This document shows positions 1 through 6,234 of a stretch of 6,234 bases of DNA, piece after piece. The position numbers were made by a program, and so were the translations under genes. Each line of letters begins with the position of its first letter. Position 1 is the first letter of the stretch. The notes under the pieces were generated by a model. That model ran no database searches, was not told the DNA's origin, and saw only the letters and a list, made by a program, of their open reading frames with translations. Source of the stretch: Bacteroidota bacterium (GTDB lineage: Bacteria > Bacteroidota > Bacteroidia > Chitinophagales > Chitinophagaceae). Location of the stretch: the NCBI GenBank assembly GCA_023409675.1, contig JAEYRC010000066.1, positions 1-6,234 on the forward strand, read 5' to 3'.

Positions 1-1477
1 CTACAATGCCCCTGCCAAACAGGTCCTGCCAGAGCCTGTTGACCATAGTGCGGGCGGTGAGCGGATTTTCTTTATCAAAAAGCCATTGGGCAAGTCCATA
101 ACGGTCAGGCGCATAGGACGATTTAAATCCAAGAATTGTTTGCGGAACACCGGGTTCAACTACTTCGCCGGGAAGGTCATACTGGCCACGGTCGAGTACA
201 TGTGTTTTGCGGATACCCGGTTCCTCCTGCATGATCATCTGACGGATAGTATCTTTTTCAGTCTTGAGTACGGAAGCGGCATTCAAAAATTTCAGGGCTC
301 CGGAGAGATCAGATTTGGAAATGGGCATCCAGGGCAGGGGTGTCTCCAGGTTCTGCACAAATCCGGTTTCCTTTACATTGTTAAAGAAAGCGAAGAGTTG
401 AAAGTATTCTTTCTGACTAACAGGGTCATATTTATGGTCGTGGCAACGGCTACACTCAACCGATAAACTAATAAACGCTTTTCCGAAAGTATTGGTGCGG
501 TCGGCCACATATTCCACCCGGTATTCCTCGTCGATAATTCCGCCTTCCTGACTGATCTTATGGTTGCGGTTGAATGCTGATGCCAGCATTTGTTCCTTAC
601 CGGCATCGGGTAGCAGATCGCCGGCCAGTTGCCAGGTTACAAACTGGTCATAAGGCATGTTTTCATTAAAAGCCTTGATCACCCAGTCGCGCCAGGGCCA
701 CATAACCCGAGGCAGGTCATCCTGGTAGCCATGAGTATCACCATAGCGGGCTACGTCGAGCCAGTAATTAGCCCAGCGTTCACCATAGGCCGGTGAGGCC
801 AGTAATCGGTCTACAATCCGTTCATACTGTTCTGGTGAAGGATCTGCAAGAAACTGATCAGCCATGGCAGTAGATGCCGGAAGGCCGGTCAGATCAAACG
901 AAAGACGCCGGATGAGGCGTTCGGCATCGGCACGTGGAGAAGGCTTCAGGCCCGATCGCTCCAGCCGGGAAAGAATAAAATAATCGATGGTATTGGCCGG
1001 CCAGCCGGTGTTTTTAACTTTAGGCACCGCTACTTTTTCCGGAGCGATATATGCCCAGTGTTTTTTGAATTTTGCACCCTGTGCAACCCATTTTTTCAGA
1101 ATGGATTTTTCATAATCCGATAAGGTAAGATTAGATTCAGGCGGAGGCATGATCACCTGGGGATCTTCGGAGTAGATGCGGGTGATCATATCACTTAGTC
1201 CGGGTTTGCCGGGAACAATTGCATGCAAATCCGGAGAATTTTTTAACGCCGCAAACGCTTCTGATTCCAGATCAAGGCGCAGATCTGCCTGGCGCTGGGC
1301 GGCATCAGGTCCATGACATTTAAAACAGCGGTCGGAGAGAATGGGTTTTACATGAAAATTAAAATCAACCTCATCCGGAATGGCTTCAGCAGTATCCGCA
1401 CCTTGTTTGCCGAAACAACTGACCACAACAATGGCTATTATGGCGAGGCTTGTTATCAAAAATGCATATCGTCGCAT
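1..1477 (-). CDS. Planctomycete-type cytochrome c lipoprotein (PSCyt1-DUF1549-DUF1553), 5' part, runs off left edge
   Basis: I translated this frame by hand: 492 codons without a stop from ATG at 1477, continuing past base 1. Residues 1-21 form a lipoprotein signal: MRR, a hydrophobic stretch, then lipobox VVSC with Cys21, so the mature protein should be lipid-anchored outside the cytoplasm. A PSCyt1 domain (about 43-135) carries haem motif CFKCH (51-55) with a possible axial Met in VIMPPP (110). DUF1549/PSCyt2 (about 162-367) contains DLTGLP, SPAYGERWANYWLDVARY and a second haem motif CSRCHDHKYDP (342-352). After a short linker, the DUF1553/PSD1 domain begins near 458 (LTARTMVNRLWQDLFGRG). 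Its remainder lies outside the window. Family members are typically 800-1000 residues, so roughly half is seen. An in-frame stop lies just upstream of this ATG (1490-1492), which fixes the start. No Shine-Dalgarno is evident. The family is uncharacterised biochemically; a redox or electron-transfer role is inferred from the haem motifs. It is probably the third gene of an operon with the DUF1501 and DUF1800 genes. Confidence 0.93.
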   Translation of the reverse strand, partial: MRRYAFLITSLAIIAIVVVSCFGKQGADTAEAIPDEVDFNFHVKPILSDRCFKCHGPDAAQRQADLRLDLESEAFAALKNSPDLHAIVPGKPGLSDMITRIYSEDPQVIMPPPESNLTLSDYEKSILKKWVAQGAKFKKHWAYIAPEKVAVPKVKNTGWPANTIDYFILSRLERSGLKPSPRADAERLIRRLSFDLTGLPASTAMADQFLADPSPEQYERIVDRLLASPAYGERWANYWLDVARYGDTHGYQDDLPRVMWPWRDWVIKAFNENMPYDQFVTWQLAGDLLPDAGKEQMLASAFNRNHKISQEGGIIDEEYRVEYVADRTNTFGKAFISLSVECSRCHDHKYDPVSQKEYFQLFAFFNNVKETGFVQNLETPLPWMPISKSDLSGALKFLNAASVLKTEKDTIRQMIMQEEPGIRKTHVLDRGQYDLPGEVVEPGVPQTILGFKSSYAPDRYGLAQWLFDKENPLTARTMVNRLWQDLFGRGIV

Positions 1478-1591
1478 ATGGCATGGGGCTTACTTTAAAG
1501 GTATTAAATTATTTTTAGCCCTGCTGCAGAATTGTGCCTGTTGCGTGGTGGTCAGCAGATTGCGTTCCGCTGGTAACGACGATACCAAACA
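1478..1591 (-). other. Spacer between DUF1501 stop and PSD1-type start
   Basis: These 114 bp separate the DUF1501 stop from the cytochrome gene start, both read leftwards. The half nearer the cytochrome gene is AT-rich. It contains TACCTTTA, one base from the Bacteroidota -7 consensus TAnnTTTG, but no convincing -33 TTG element at the right distance. No T-tailed hairpin is present. The simplest reading is an untranslated intercistronic gap, possibly with a weak internal promoter. Confidence 0.4.
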
Positions 1592-2791
1592 TCATATAAA
1601 ATCCAAATGCCGGTAATTATCCCGTAAAATCTTCCGGTCATCGGCGCCCAGCCATTTTTTGAGCATCGTAGCGTAGACCGACTTAAAGTCAATTGTATAT
1701 TTCAGGTCGCCATTATCGAGGTCCTCGAGGTCGGGCAGCGCATTGAGGATACCCTGTTTCTTCAGGCCGCCGCTGATAAAAAACATATTATTGGCAGCAC
1801 CATGATCGGTTCCCCGGCTGCCATTTTGAGCCACCCGCCGGCCAAATTCTGAAAAAGTCATCAGCATAACATCGTTAAAACGATGATGCGCTTTCATTTC
1901 ACGTACAAAAGATTCTATGGCATCGTTCAGGGTAGTCAGGTGACGGTTTTGCTGTCCTTGCTGAGCAACATGCGTATCGAAACTACCAAGAGAAATGTAA
2001 TAGACCTTTGTATTTATGTTGGAAAGAATTAATCCGGCTATTGTTTTCATCCCATGTCCCAGAGCTGTTCGGGGATAATCAACACGGGTGGACAGGATCG
2101 ATGATTTCGCATGAATATATTCCGCTCCTGCCATGGTTTCCGACATGGTTTTATAGAGATAATCCACCGGTTGTTCATGCTCGTGATGATGGTGTGCCAT
2201 AGCCAGCTCCCGGAAATACCGGTCGTTGGAGGCATGAAACAATTTCCGGGGATCTTTTAGGGCTAAACCTTTTATTTCATCACCTTTAAGTGCCTGGCTG
2301 AGGCTGTCGGAGATCTCTATTGCTGATACCGGCTGAATACAATCTTCACAAGCTTCATCAAGCATTCTTCCCACCCATCCGCTGTTCAGGTATTCCGCGC
2401 TGTCTGAAGCGCTCTGCCAGATATCCATACTTCTGAAGTGTGAACGGTTGGGGTTGGGATATCCAACATTGTTGAGGATGGCCAGGTTGCCCTCATCATA
2501 TAACCTATGGAAAGATTGCAGGGCAGGGTGTAAGCCACAGTCATCGGTGATCCGGTTCAGTTCTTCTTTTTTTATGCTGAGCTGCGGCCTGAGCCTGTAA
2601 TATACATCATTACGGTAAGGCACAACCGTATTCAGTCCGTCATTCCCTCCATTTAGCTGGATGATCACCAGCACCTTATTTCCCGGCGGCACCAGTGGCT
2701 TATATTGAAAAGCTTTCAGGAAATCCGGTATCAGCAGGGAAGCTGTTGCCAGGGTGCCGGTCTGCAGAAATGTTCGTCTTTTTATATGCAT
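1592..2791 (-). CDS. DUF1501 family protein, Tat-exported
   Basis: This is a complete 399-residue gene (ATG at 2791, TGA at 1592-1594), normal for the family. The N-terminus KRRTFLQTG (4-12), followed by a hydrophobic stretch and a likely cleavage after LKA (25-27), is a twin-arginine signal, implying export folded, perhaps with a bound cofactor. Family hallmarks follow in order: QLNGGNDGLNTVVPY (45-59), PNRSHFRSMDIWQ (114-126), GSFDTH (269-274), TFSEFGRR (312-319) and GTDHGAANNMFF (327-338). DUF1501 belongs to the alkaline phosphatase/sulfatase fold clan. By analogy, Asp51, His118, Asp272, His274, Asp329 and His330 could form a metal site, but this is inference and no DUF1501 reaction is assigned here. 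Residues 200-206 are an unusual HHHHEHE run. The start lies 22 bp after the DUF1800 stop, which suggests cotranscription. The spacer has no clear Shine-Dalgarno. Confidence 0.95.
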   Translation of the reverse strand: MHIKRRTFLQTGTLATASLLIPDFLKAFQYKPLVPPGNKVLVIIQLNGGNDGLNTVVPYRNDVYYRLRPQLSIKKEELNRITDDCGLHPALQSFHRLYDEGNLAILNNVGYPNPNRSHFRSMDIWQSASDSAEYLNSGWVGRMLDEACEDCIQPVSAIEISDSLSQALKGDEIKGLALKDPRKLFHASNDRYFRELAMAHHHHEHEQPVDYLYKTMSETMAGAEYIHAKSSILSTRVDYPRTALGHGMKTIAGLILSNINTKVYYISLGSFDTHVAQQGQQNRHLTTLNDAIESFVREMKAHHRFNDVMLMTFSEFGRRVAQNGSRGTDHGAANNMFFISGGLKKQGILNALPDLEDLDNGDLKYTIDFKSVYATMLKKWLGADDRKILRDNYRHLDFI

Positions 2792-2813
2792 CTGAATGAT
2801 TTCATTGAATTAA

Positions 2814-4304
2814 TCAGCATAGCTGGTATTCGGGTGTGCTCATTAGTTGAATCGCTGAAGAGCGGATCAGTTCTTCTCTTGAACCGCGGTTCAGCCGGCC
2901 ATATTGAACCTTGAATTTCCGTCCGGGTATATAGGGCAGTACAACATTACTCAGCACATCGGCTATGTCTTTATCCGGGGTGTCTTTCAGGTAATGCTGC
3001 AGGGGCTTCCAGTCGATATCGGAGGTAAATGCCGCCATACCCCGTAGGTTTTTCGGCATATCCATCCTGCCCATAGCCAGGTCGTCATTATCACTGGTTT
3101 CCAGGTCAGGAATTTCACCGGCCGCTATCATCTGCGGTATCCGCAACCGCAACATAAGTGATGAACCATCGATCCAGTTTTTCCCTCCCGGCCATCCTGC
3201 AACATTCGGTGGAAAAAGCAGTACCTGACCCAGGAGGCTTTGTAACATCACCTGAACCTGTGCATTTTGAATATCCATCGGAAGGGTTCTGCGGATGCCC
3301 ACCAGCAGTTCAACCGGCGATTTTATCCGGTTACCGGTATTTTCAGCATCAAAGAACCAATCGCTGCTGAAGATATCCAGCATCAGGTTGCGAATATTAT
3401 AGCCGCCGGAATAAAAACGATCGGAAAGCCAGCGAACTTTTTCGTCATCAGGCTTTTCGTTAACCATAAAGCGGTAGATCTTCCGCGTGATAAAGGTGGC
3501 TGTAGCGCGCTGCTCGAGCAGTATGTCCAGGATATCCGATCCGCCAAAAGCGCCTGTTTTTCCCAGGAAGGTTTTTATGCCTTCATCATGCTGCGCGCGG
3601 CGAAAGGAAAAATCGCCCTGAACCGTAACGCCCCATCCGGTGAAGGCACGGGCAGCTTCCTTCACATCCTTCTCTGTATAATTCCCTATGCCCAGGGTAA
3701 AAAGTTCCATCACCTCACGGGCAAAATTCTCGTTGGGACGGTCTTTGCGGTTTTGGTTGTTGTTCAGGAAATTGATCATCGATGCCGAGCGACTGACTTC
3801 TTTCAAAAGAGTTCCAAAATTGCCCATCGCATGGGTACGAAGGATATCGATCAATTGTTGCTGATAAAATATGTTGATACTGCGACTGGCAAAGTGGCCA
3901 TGCCAGAAAAGGGCCATCTTTTCGCCGAGCTGGTTTTCCGATTCTACCATCTGCTGCAGCCAGGCTACATTCAGTTTTTTATAATCTTCCCTCGATGCTT
4001 CCCGGATGCGGAGCCGCTGGGCTGCGGTGAGTACAATCGGTTTGCCCTGATCATCGACACGCCGGCTGAGGGCCCGGATTTCAGGGTCGGTAATATCTAT
4101 TAAATGCGGGGACTGGCTGGAAGAATTAAGCAGTTCCGTCAACAGTGCAGCAGGTGTGGTGGTGCCCAACATGCTGAGTTGGCGGGAATCAGGGCCAAAT
4201 CCGGCTCTCCAGAGCAGGTGCTTATTTTTTGCGGCTGTATCCAAAAACGTGTTTTTATAAAGATAAGATTCTCCTTCGGGGAAAATGTTTAATCCTGAGT
4301 ACAA
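2814..4304 (-). CDS. DUF1800 family protein (start uncertain, TTG or downstream)
   Basis: A 496-residue reading ends with TGA at 2814-2816. Family signatures appear in order: KHLLWRAGFGP (28-38), MALFWHGHFAS (130-140), NENFAREVMELFTLGIG (191-207), KEAARAFTGW (215-224), a FLGKTG turn (246-251), KSPVELLVG (328-336) and LFPPNVAGWPGGKNWIDG (363-380). It ends in SSAIQLMSTPEYQ, typical of the family's C-terminus. Conserved sequence begins near residue 25, so essentially the full domain is present. The start is the weak point. The frame opens at 4322 after a TAG and has no ATG before codon 45. TTG at 4304 is the only common bacterial start codon before the in-frame TTG at 4244 (codon 21). Neither version shows a signal peptide, although its partners are exported. 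DUF1800 is of unknown function and is often paired with DUF1501, as here. It is the first gene of the proposed operon. Confidence 0.9.
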   Translation of the reverse strand: MYSGLNIFPEGESYLYKNTFLDTAAKNKHLLWRAGFGPDSRQLSMLGTTTPAALLTELLNSSSQSPHLIDITDPEIRALSRRVDDQGKPIVLTAAQRLRIREASREDYKKLNVAWLQQMVESENQLGEKMALFWHGHFASRSINIFYQQQLIDILRTHAMGNFGTLLKEVSRSASMINFLNNNQNRKDRPNENFAREVMELFTLGIGNYTEKDVKEAARAFTGWGVTVQGDFSFRRAQHDEGIKTFLGKTGAFGGSDILDILLEQRATATFITRKIYRFMVNEKPDDEKVRWLSDRFYSGGYNIRNLMLDIFSSDWFFDAENTGNRIKSPVELLVGIRRTLPMDIQNAQVQVMLQSLLGQVLLFPPNVAGWPGGKNWIDGSSLMLRLRIPQMIAAGEIPDLETSDNDDLAMGRMDMPKNLRGMAAFTSDIDWKPLQHYLKDTPDKDIADVLSNVVLPYIPGRKFKVQYGRLNRGSREELIRSSAIQLMSTPEYQLC

Positions 4305-4360
4305 GAATGGGTCCGGACTTATCTAAAGAAATCAGAATTTCTATGGACTGAAATCTCTTC

Positions 4361-4393
4361 TTTCCTATCAAATATTCCATAGGAAATATGGAA
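4361..4393. repeat. Interlaced inverted repeats upstream of the DUF1800 gene
   Basis: TTTCCTAT (4361-4368) and ATAGGAAA (4379-4386) form a perfect 8-bp inverted repeat with a 10-nt loop. An overlapping alternative, TTCCATA (4375-4381) with TATGGAA (4387-4393), gives a perfect 7-bp stem with a 5-nt loop. The two cannot form together. The element lies roughly 57-89 bp upstream of the TTG start read on the minus strand, where an operator or a 5' leader structure could sit. The symmetry is seen directly. A regulatory role is inference, and AT-rich DNA gives such repeats by chance. Confidence 0.35.
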
Positions 4394-4770
4394 ATAAGAT
4401 AATATTCTTTTTCAGCAGAAACTGTTAAATCCAGCATAATAAAACCGGTTAAGCCTATTCAACATAAATCAGGTTCTTATGTGTAAGTCGCTCATTTATA
4501 GCTATCGTTAGGTTGAAAAACCAAACACGCATTCCCGGGCTTCAGACAGCAACCTCACGCTGAAAAATAGACATCAACATAAACGCATGTTACGCTGGTA
4601 ATATTTTCCAATGCATCATTCGATTACATATTTTTAGCCTTGAAAACTTTCATGGAAATGAAATCTGCATTTGATTACTACAAGTGGAAATAATGTAAAT
4701 CTAATTCTCGATCTATAGTGTAACCATAGACGTTATATAATCAATGTGTTGTTAGCTTTTGCATTCTTTC

Positions 4771-4794
4771 TAATAAAGCCCGATGTTTTTATTA
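4771..4794. repeat. AT-only 7-bp inverted repeat
   Basis: TAATAAA (4771-4777) and TTTATTA (4788-4794) are perfect complements around a 10-nt GC-containing loop. The stem has no G-C pairs and no T-run follows in the minus-strand direction, so it is a poor terminator. It may be only a by-product of base composition. Confidence 0.25.
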
Positions 4795-4834
4795 TCGTAC
4801 AGTATAGATTGAAAGACTGATGTGCAATACAATT

Positions 4835-4948
4835 TTATCCCAAAGCAGCATATACAAAACCTCCACTTACTGGTTCCGGATTAATGCTGGTTGTTGAATC
4901 GAATTGTGAAGTTTCTTTCGTCGTATCACTTGGCGGGAGTATGTACAA
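4835..4948 (-). other. Coding-like 37-codon stretch, possible small gene or gene remnant
   Basis: Read on the minus strand from TTG (4948) to TAA (4835-4837), this gives a 37-residue peptide. It has a polar Ser/Thr-rich part (PSDTTKETSQFDSTTS) followed by INPEPVSGGFVYAALG. The composition resembles an extracytoplasmic linker or the tail of a periplasmic protein more than random AT-rich translation. A stop lies directly before the TTG, there is no ATG in frame and no ribosome binding site. The opposite strand is also open over the same bases, which weakens the case. I do not recognise a family. It could be a remnant of a decayed gene or chance. Confidence 0.15.
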
Positions 4949-4983
4949 TCATATTTCGTAAGGAATTTGCATTTATGCATCTT

Positions 4984-5003
4984 ATCCCTGAAAGCCTTGG
5001 GAT
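4984..5003 (-). terminator. Weak hairpin 27 nt after the serS stop, possible 3' end
   Basis: GGGAT (4999-5003) and ATCCC (4984-4988) can pair as a 5-bp stem with a 10-nt loop shortly downstream of serS, which ends in two consecutive TAA codons. In the direction of transcription the stem is followed by AAGATGCATAAA, not a T-run, so it is not a canonical intrinsic terminator. It is listed because it is the only hairpin close to the stop. Confidence 0.2.
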
Positions 5004-5029
5004 CACGGTTAAATTTCCCGCTGATATTA

Positions 5030-6234
5030 TTAGCTTATGATAAGATCGCCCAGAACAGCAGGCAGATGAATTCCGTCTTCGTACTGATTGTTTTCCAGCA
5101 GGCAGGCGACAATTCGCGGAAGTGCCAGCGAACTGCCGTTAAGCGTATGCGGAAGGCGATTCTTACCCGTAGCATCTTTAAAGCGAAGCTTCATGCGGTT
5201 CGACTGGAAGGTGTCAAAATTAGATACGGAACTGACTTCGAGCCACTTCTGCTGGGCAGCGCTGTATACTTCAAAGTCATAGGTAATGGCCGAGGCAAAG
5301 CCCATATCGCCACCGCATAGCCGAAGGATACGGTAAGGCAGTTCCAGGTTAATCAGCAATTGTTCTACATGAGCCACCATTTCTTCCAGTGTGGCGCTGC
5401 TTTTTTCCGGTTCAACGATCTGCACAATCTCCACCTTATCGAACTGGTGCAGCCGGTTAAGTCCACGTACGTCCTTGCCATAGCTGCCTGCTTCACGGCG
5501 GAAACAGGGTGTATACCCCGTCATCTTAACGGGCAGGTCTTCGGTTTTCAGTAATTCACCCCGGAAGATATTGGTCAGCGGAACCTCAGCGGTGGGAATC
5601 AGGTAAAAATCATCTTCTGTAGCATGATACATTTGCCCTTCCTTATCGGGCAACTGGCCGGTAGCATAAGCCGATCCGGCATTGACCAGCAGGGGAGGAA
5701 GGTATTCGGTATACCCTGCCGCTGTATTGAATTCGAGAAAGTAATTGATGAGGCGGCGCTGGAGCAGGGCTCCCTTTCCGATATAGACCGGAAAACCGCT
5801 TCCGGTGATTTTAGTGCCCAAATCGAAATCAATCAGTTGATATTGCTTAACCAGTTCCCAGTGAGGCAGCGCATTTTCCGGTAATTGTGGAATGCTGCCA
5901 CCCTGGCGGATAAGTTGATTCTCCTCCGGTGATTTTCCGGGGGGGACTTTTTCATCGGGAAGATTGGGAAGTTGAACCAGCACTTCCTGCAAAAGCTTTT
6001 CGGTTTGCTCCAGTTTGGACGTGAATTCCATTAGTTTCGGCTTCAGTTCTGCCACTTCCTGCTTCAGTTTTTCAGCTTCAGCTTTTTCACCGGCCGCCAT
6101 TTTGCGACCAATCAATTTGGAGTGGCTGTTTACCGTAGCCTGATTGTTATCAAATGCCAGCTGCAGTTTTTTCCGTTCTTCATCTAATTGCAAAATCCGG
6201 TCGACCAGTTCGTCGCCATTGAAATTCTTAATTT
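5030..6234 (-). CDS. serS: Seryl-tRNA synthetase, N-terminus beyond right edge
   Basis: This enzyme charges tRNA-Ser with serine in the cytoplasm, using ATP (class II synthetase). Four hundred residues are visible. The frame stays open to the window edge and begins in IKNFNGDELVDRI, so about 20 residues and the true start are missing. The TTG at 6193 is internal, not a start. Visible residues 1 to about 90 form the charged, helical tRNA-binding coiled-coil arm. The catalytic core follows: motif 1 around GYTEYLPPLLV (173-183), the serine-binding TAE loop in LIPTAEVPLTN (211-221), motif 2 FRREAGSYGKDVRGLNRLHQF (244-264), and motif 3 HTLNGSSLALPR (362-373) with its arginine. The length fits the family's roughly 420-425 residues. 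The C-terminus, IHLPAVLGDLIIS, lacks the PYxGxxxI-like ending I expect in relatives. The gene ends TAA TAA. A 725-bp gap suggests it is transcribed separately from the DUF1800 operon. Confidence 0.97.
   Translation of the reverse strand, partial: IKNFNGDELVDRILQLDEERKKLQLAFDNNQATVNSHSKLIGRKMAAGEKAEAEKLKQEVAELKPKLMEFTSKLEQTEKLLQEVLVQLPNLPDEKVPPGKSPEENQLIRQGGSIPQLPENALPHWELVKQYQLIDFDLGTKITGSGFPVYIGKGALLQRRLINYFLEFNTAAGYTEYLPPLLVNAGSAYATGQLPDKEGQMYHATEDDFYLIPTAEVPLTNIFRGELLKTEDLPVKMTGYTPCFRREAGSYGKDVRGLNRLHQFDKVEIVQIVEPEKSSATLEEMVAHVEQLLINLELPYRILRLCGGDMGFASAITYDFEVYSAAQQKWLEVSSVSNFDTFQSNRMKLRFKDATGKNRLPHTLNGSSLALPRIVACLLENNQYEDGIHLPAVLGDLIIS

Larger units (their letters stand above)
4305..5029. 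other. Long AT-rich noncoding gap between serS and the DUF1800 operon
   Basis: About 725 bp carry no ORF resembling a known protein on either strand. The sequence is visibly richer in A and T than its flanks and full of stops. I looked for tRNA arms, a riboswitch-like block, IS ends and CRISPR-type repeats and saw none. It holds short inverted repeats (4361-4393, 4771-4794, 4984-5003) and one coding-like 37-codon stretch (4835-4948). It must contain the end of the serS transcript and probably the promoter of the DUF1800 operon. I could not identify a good -33/-7 pair. Confidence 0.7.

Noticed and set aside
86..466. A 126-codon plus-strand open frame and an overlapping minus-strand frame at 373-606
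   Set aside because: Both overlap the PSCyt2 and PSD1 region of the cytochrome gene, whose own frame gives continuous family sequence including CSRCHDHKYDP.
3267..4103. A 278-codon open frame on the plus strand antisense to the DUF1800 gene
   Set aside because: It lies wholly inside a gene with clear family motifs on the opposite strand, shows no domain pattern of its own and has no ribosome binding site. It is best explained as a by-product of the coding strand's codon use.
4440..4510. Possible Bacteroidota promoter (GTTG, 21 bp, TATGCTGG on the minus strand) ahead of the DUF1800 gene
   Set aside because: The -7 match to TAnnTTTG is poor and several equally weak alternatives exist nearby, so no promoter can be called.
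4511..4522. GGTT-GAAA-AACC mini-hairpin
   Set aside because: The 4-bp stem does not extend on either side and there is no adjacent gene end or T-run, so it is not distinguishable from chance.
4652..4693. ATG-started 13-residue plus-strand peptide (MEMKSAFDYYKWK)
   Set aside because: It is too short, has no ribosome binding site, and lies in AT-rich DNA where such frames arise by chance.
4967..5320. A 117-codon plus-strand open frame at the 3' end of serS
   Set aside because: Most of it is antisense to conserved SerRS sequence, including motif 3, and its translation has no recognisable features.

Overview
The window reads as moderate-GC chromosomal DNA from a member of the Bacteroidota, possibly a Cytophagia-, Chitinophagia- or Saprospiria-like lineage. 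This rests on the seryl-tRNA synthetase motif variants (FRREAGSYGKDVRGLNRLHQF-type motif 2, GSSLALPR motif 3), on the absence of clear Shine-Dalgarno sequences before any visible start, and on a DUF1800/DUF1501/PSD1 gene set of the kind found in that phylum. The phylum assignment is inference from recognised sequence patterns, not from a search. Every supported gene lies on the minus strand, so transcription runs from high to low coordinates.

Region by region, in transcription order. (1) 6234-5030: serS, missing only its extreme N-terminus beyond the right edge; this is core translation machinery. (2) 5029-4305: about 725 bp of AT-rich DNA with no convincing gene, holding a few short inverted repeats and one 37-codon coding-like stretch. 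(3) 4304-2814: a DUF1800 protein with an ambiguous non-ATG start. (4) 2791-1592: a DUF1501 protein with a twin-arginine export signal, 22 bp downstream of the DUF1800 stop. (5) 1477-1: the first 492 codons of a Planctomycete-type cytochrome protein (PSCyt1-DUF1549-DUF1553, 'PSD1' type). It has a lipoprotein signal and two CxxCH haem-attachment motifs, lies 114 bp downstream of DUF1501, and runs off the left edge.

The three genes from 4304 to 1 look like one co-directional exported module: a c-type-haem lipoprotein, a Tat-exported protein of the alkaline-phosphatase-like fold, and a DUF1800 partner. DUF1800-DUF1501 pairs and PSD1-DUF1501 pairs are each known recurrent pairings of uncharacterised families. 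Here both are merged into one three-gene locus, which makes it the best candidate in the window for an undescribed periplasmic or outer-membrane system. Its substrate and chemistry cannot be read from the sequence. I see no tRNA, rRNA, CRISPR array, insertion sequence or replication origin.
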